The notes under the pieces were generated by a model, which saw only the letters and a list, made by a program, of their open reading frames with translations, ran no database searches and was not told the DNA's origin. A stretch of 64,000 nucleotides of DNA from CAWIVH01 sp963839475 (GTDB lineage Bacteria > Acidobacteriota > UBA6911), in the NCBI GenBank assembly GCA_963839475.1, contig CAWIVH010000017.1, positions 620,001 to 684,000 on the forward strand, written 5' to 3'. Within the stretch, counting starts at the first letter, position 1; each line of letters starts with the position of its first letter. The translations under genes were made by a program, and so were the position numbers. Below are positions 62,251 through 64,000 of the stretch, piece after piece.

Positions 62251-64000
62251 ATGTTGAAAACAAAATGCCCGCTGCTTGTATTGTCCACTCTCATCCTGAG
62301 CGCTGCCGTTCTTTCGTGTCATTCGGACCATGCTTCCGTGAAAGTATGGGAAGAGGCGGTCACCCTCCCGACTTATATGATCGGGGCACCGTTGACTATT
62401 CCCATGTTTTATCACGGCAGGGCATACCAGGGAGCTCAGGGACATTTTTATCCCTATCCCGTTCAGGACAAGCTGACCTATGTTCGGCGGGACAAGATCT
62501 ACAAAATGCTCTACCTTGAGAACAGGTACGTAAAGATCGGCGTTCTTCCCGAGATCGGCGGTCGCGTCTTCTACGCCTTAGACAAAACCAACAACTACCA
62601 TTTTTTTTATAGCGCCAGCGTGATCAAACCCGGACTCGTGGGGATGCTCGGTGCCTGGCTGGACGGCGGTATCGAATGGAATATTCCCCACCACCACAGG
62701 CCATCCGCCTACCTGCCTGTGCAGTACAGGCTCGAGGAAAATCCGGACGGCAGCAAGACAATCTGGGTTGGAGAAATGGAGCTGAATCACCGCATGCGGT
62801 GGGTGGTGGGTTTGACACTGTATCCTGACGCTTCCTATATCCAAGCTACATTCCGGCTCATCAACCAGACTCCGGTTTCCAATTCGTTTTTATACTTCGC
62901 CAACGTGGGGGTTCACGCCAACGAACATTATCAGGTGATTTTCCCCCCCAGCACTGAAATCGGCACCTACCACTCAAAAACCGAATTCGTTCGCTGGCCG
63001 GTCGCTGACGGCCGCTTTCAGGGAAAGGACTTTTCAGGGCAGGACGTTTCCTGGTGGAAAACCCATGTGGACTGGATATCCATTTTCGCCCATGAGTGCA
63101 AAGAGGACTTCTTCGGGGGGTATGACCACGGGAAAAGGGCCGGGGTTCTCTACATTGCCGACCACAACATTTCACCGGGCAAAAAGTTCTGGACATGGGG
63201 AAACGGTGATGAGGGCAAGATGTGGGATAAACTGTTGACCGAGGAGGCCGACGGGCCTGTCATGGAACTCATGGCAGGATCTTACTCTGACAATCAGCCG
63301 GATTACAGCTGGTTGCAGCCCTACGAGGTCAAAACCGTCAAACAATACTGGTACCCCTTCCAGCAGCTTGGCGGGGTAAAGAACGCCAACCTGAAGGCGG
63401 CGGTGAACTTCGAGGTCACGGATGATCGTGTCGCCAGGATGGGATTTCAAACCACGGCCGCGTATCGGGATGCAAGCGTGCTGCTTACCGGCGGTGGAAA
63501 GAAAATCTTCGAACAAGCTACTTCTATCGACCCTGGCAAGCCCTTTCTCAAGGACGTCAAACTCCCGGACGATAGCCCGGCGGGAGATCTTGCGGTTTCC
63601 CTCTTTGCCGGCGGGGAGAAACTGATTTCCTATACGCCCTACACACGCAAAAATCCCCCCTTTCCGTCGCCCGCTGCCCCTCCTATTCCGCCCGCGGAGG
63701 CAAAATCCAACGAGGAGGCTTATCGCGCCGGTTTGAGGCTGCAGCAATTTTATAGTCCGGCTGCGGAGCCCTATCCCTGGTATGACGAAGTCCTCAAAAG
63801 GGATCCCGGCGATCAGAGAGTCAACACCGAGCTTGGAATCCTCTATTGGAAACGTGGAATGTTCGCGGAGGCTGAGCGAAAGCTCCGAACTGCGGTCGAG
63901 CGGGCCACGTACAATTACACACGTCCCCGGGACGGCGAACCTCTCTATTACTTAGGGCTCGTGCTCAAAGCCCAACGCAAATATGATGCTGCCTATACCG
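62251..64000 (+). CDS. DUF5107-family secreted protein with C-terminal TPR; 3' end outside the window
   Basis: 583 codons to the window edge. Start at ATG 62251 (GGAG six bases before); ATG 62227 is in frame but lacks a site. A lipoprotein-like signal (LLVLSTLILSAAVLSCHSD) suggests lipidation at Cys. The DUF5107 core has LENRYVKIGVLPEIGGRVFYALDKTNNYHFFY, GGIEWNIPHHHRPS, FLYFANVGVHANEHYQVIFP and SWWKTHVDWISIFAHEC, the fold of galactose-mutarotase-like beta-sandwiches. A TPR region starts near 505 (YDEVLKRDPGDQRVNTELGILYWKRG). Members occur in carbohydrate-use loci of Acidobacteria and Bacteroidetes; the reaction is not established as far as I know. Confidence 0.85.
   Translation, partial: MLKTKCPLLVLSTLILSAAVLSCHSDHASVKVWEEAVTLPTYMIGAPLTIPMFYHGRAYQGAQGHFYPYPVQDKLTYVRRDKIYKMLYLENRYVKIGVLPEIGGRVFYALDKTNNYHFFYSASVIKPGLVGMLGAWLDGGIEWNIPHHHRPSAYLPVQYRLEENPDGSKTIWVGEMELNHRMRWVVGLTLYPDASYIQATFRLINQTPVSNSFLYFANVGVHANEHYQVIFPPSTEIGTYHSKTEFVRWPVADGRFQGKDFSGQDVSWWKTHVDWISIFAHECKEDFFGGYDHGKRAGVLYIADHNISPGKKFWTWGNGDEGKMWDKLLTEEADGPVMELMAGSYSDNQPDYSWLQPYEVKTVKQYWYPFQQLGGVKNANLKAAVNFEVTDDRVARMGFQTTAAYRDASVLLTGGGKKIFEQATSIDPGKPFLKDVKLPDDSPAGDLAVSLFAGGEKLISYTPYTRKNPPFPSPAAPPIPPAEAKSNEEAYRAGLRLQQFYSPAAEPYPWYDEVLKRDPGDQRVNTELGILYWKRGMFAEAERKLRTAVERATYNYTRPRDGEPLYYLGLVLKAQRKYDAAYT

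Noticed and set aside
1..64000. tRNA or rRNA genes, prophage or integrative element ends
   Set aside because: No cloverleaf-like sequence with a conserved TTCGA-type arm, no rRNA core sequence, and no integrase or phage structural gene was noticed while reading both strands.

Overview
The window looks like a chromosomal piece of an Acidobacteriota-type bacterium, probably from an uncultured, at least facultatively anaerobic lineage. I infer this from gene content only: a large Oar-like TonB-dependent receptor with an N-terminal carboxypeptidase-regulatory-like domain, PD40/TolB-like propellers, a DUF1736 (TMTC-like) membrane protein, a DUF5107 protein, a zinc-dependent phospholipase C remnant, many secreted proteins of unknown function, and a group 3c-like [NiFe] hydrogenase joined to heterodisulfide reductase genes. 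No rRNA, tRNA or CRISPR array was seen.

Layout. 1-7 kb: secreted proteins on the minus strand, namely an M6-type metalloprotease cut by the window edge, a small cysteine-containing exported protein, a secreted protein whose signal peptide lacks a normal start codon, and a frameshifted surface-repeat protein. 7.6-19 kb: an Oar-like receptor followed by a glycerophosphodiesterase, an organophosphate-type MFS transporter, a PfkB kinase, a hydroxypyruvate-isomerase-like protein and, after a divergent TMTC-like gene, an IolI-like inosose isomerase. Together they suggest scavenging of glycerophosphodiesters, perhaps glycerophosphoinositol. 19-31 kb: a thioredoxin/TPR protein, gamma-glutamyltransferase, a RAYT transposase between clusters of its likely repeats, a mannonate-dehydratase-like protein, a PD40 propeller and a tetraheme cytochrome. 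31.4-34 kb: three paralogous small secreted proteins driven by two near-identical promoter/operator regions. 34-38 kb: an unclassified reverse transcriptase, a structured intergenic RNA and a zinc-ribbon protein, then decayed genes. 38.9-41.2 kb: an NHL-repeat protein and an exported 2-hydroxyacid dehydrogenase.

41.6-52 kb holds the most striking system: an eleven-gene, tightly overlapping minus-strand operon, hdrC-hdrB-hdrA(N half)-nuoE-like-nuoF-like-[HoxU-like/HdrA C-half fusion]-mvhD-mvhG-mvhA-maturation protease-zinc finger. HdrA is split inside its FAD domain, and its second half is fused to the iron-sulfur subunit of an NADH-oxidising module. This predicts one flavin-based bifurcating complex joining H2, NAD(H) and a disulfide (or equivalent) site. 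Its leader can form two mutually exclusive hairpins, one covering the ribosome binding site. Transposon remnants lie on both sides.

52.6-64 kb: a matrixin-like protease carrying the same roughly 95-residue C-terminal modules as two genes at the left end, a decayed phospholipase C gene, a decayed PD40 gene, a 1244-residue unknown secreted protein, a TPR-PDZ protein and a DUF5107 protein running off the right edge.

All family assignments come from reading the translated sequence; no database search was run.
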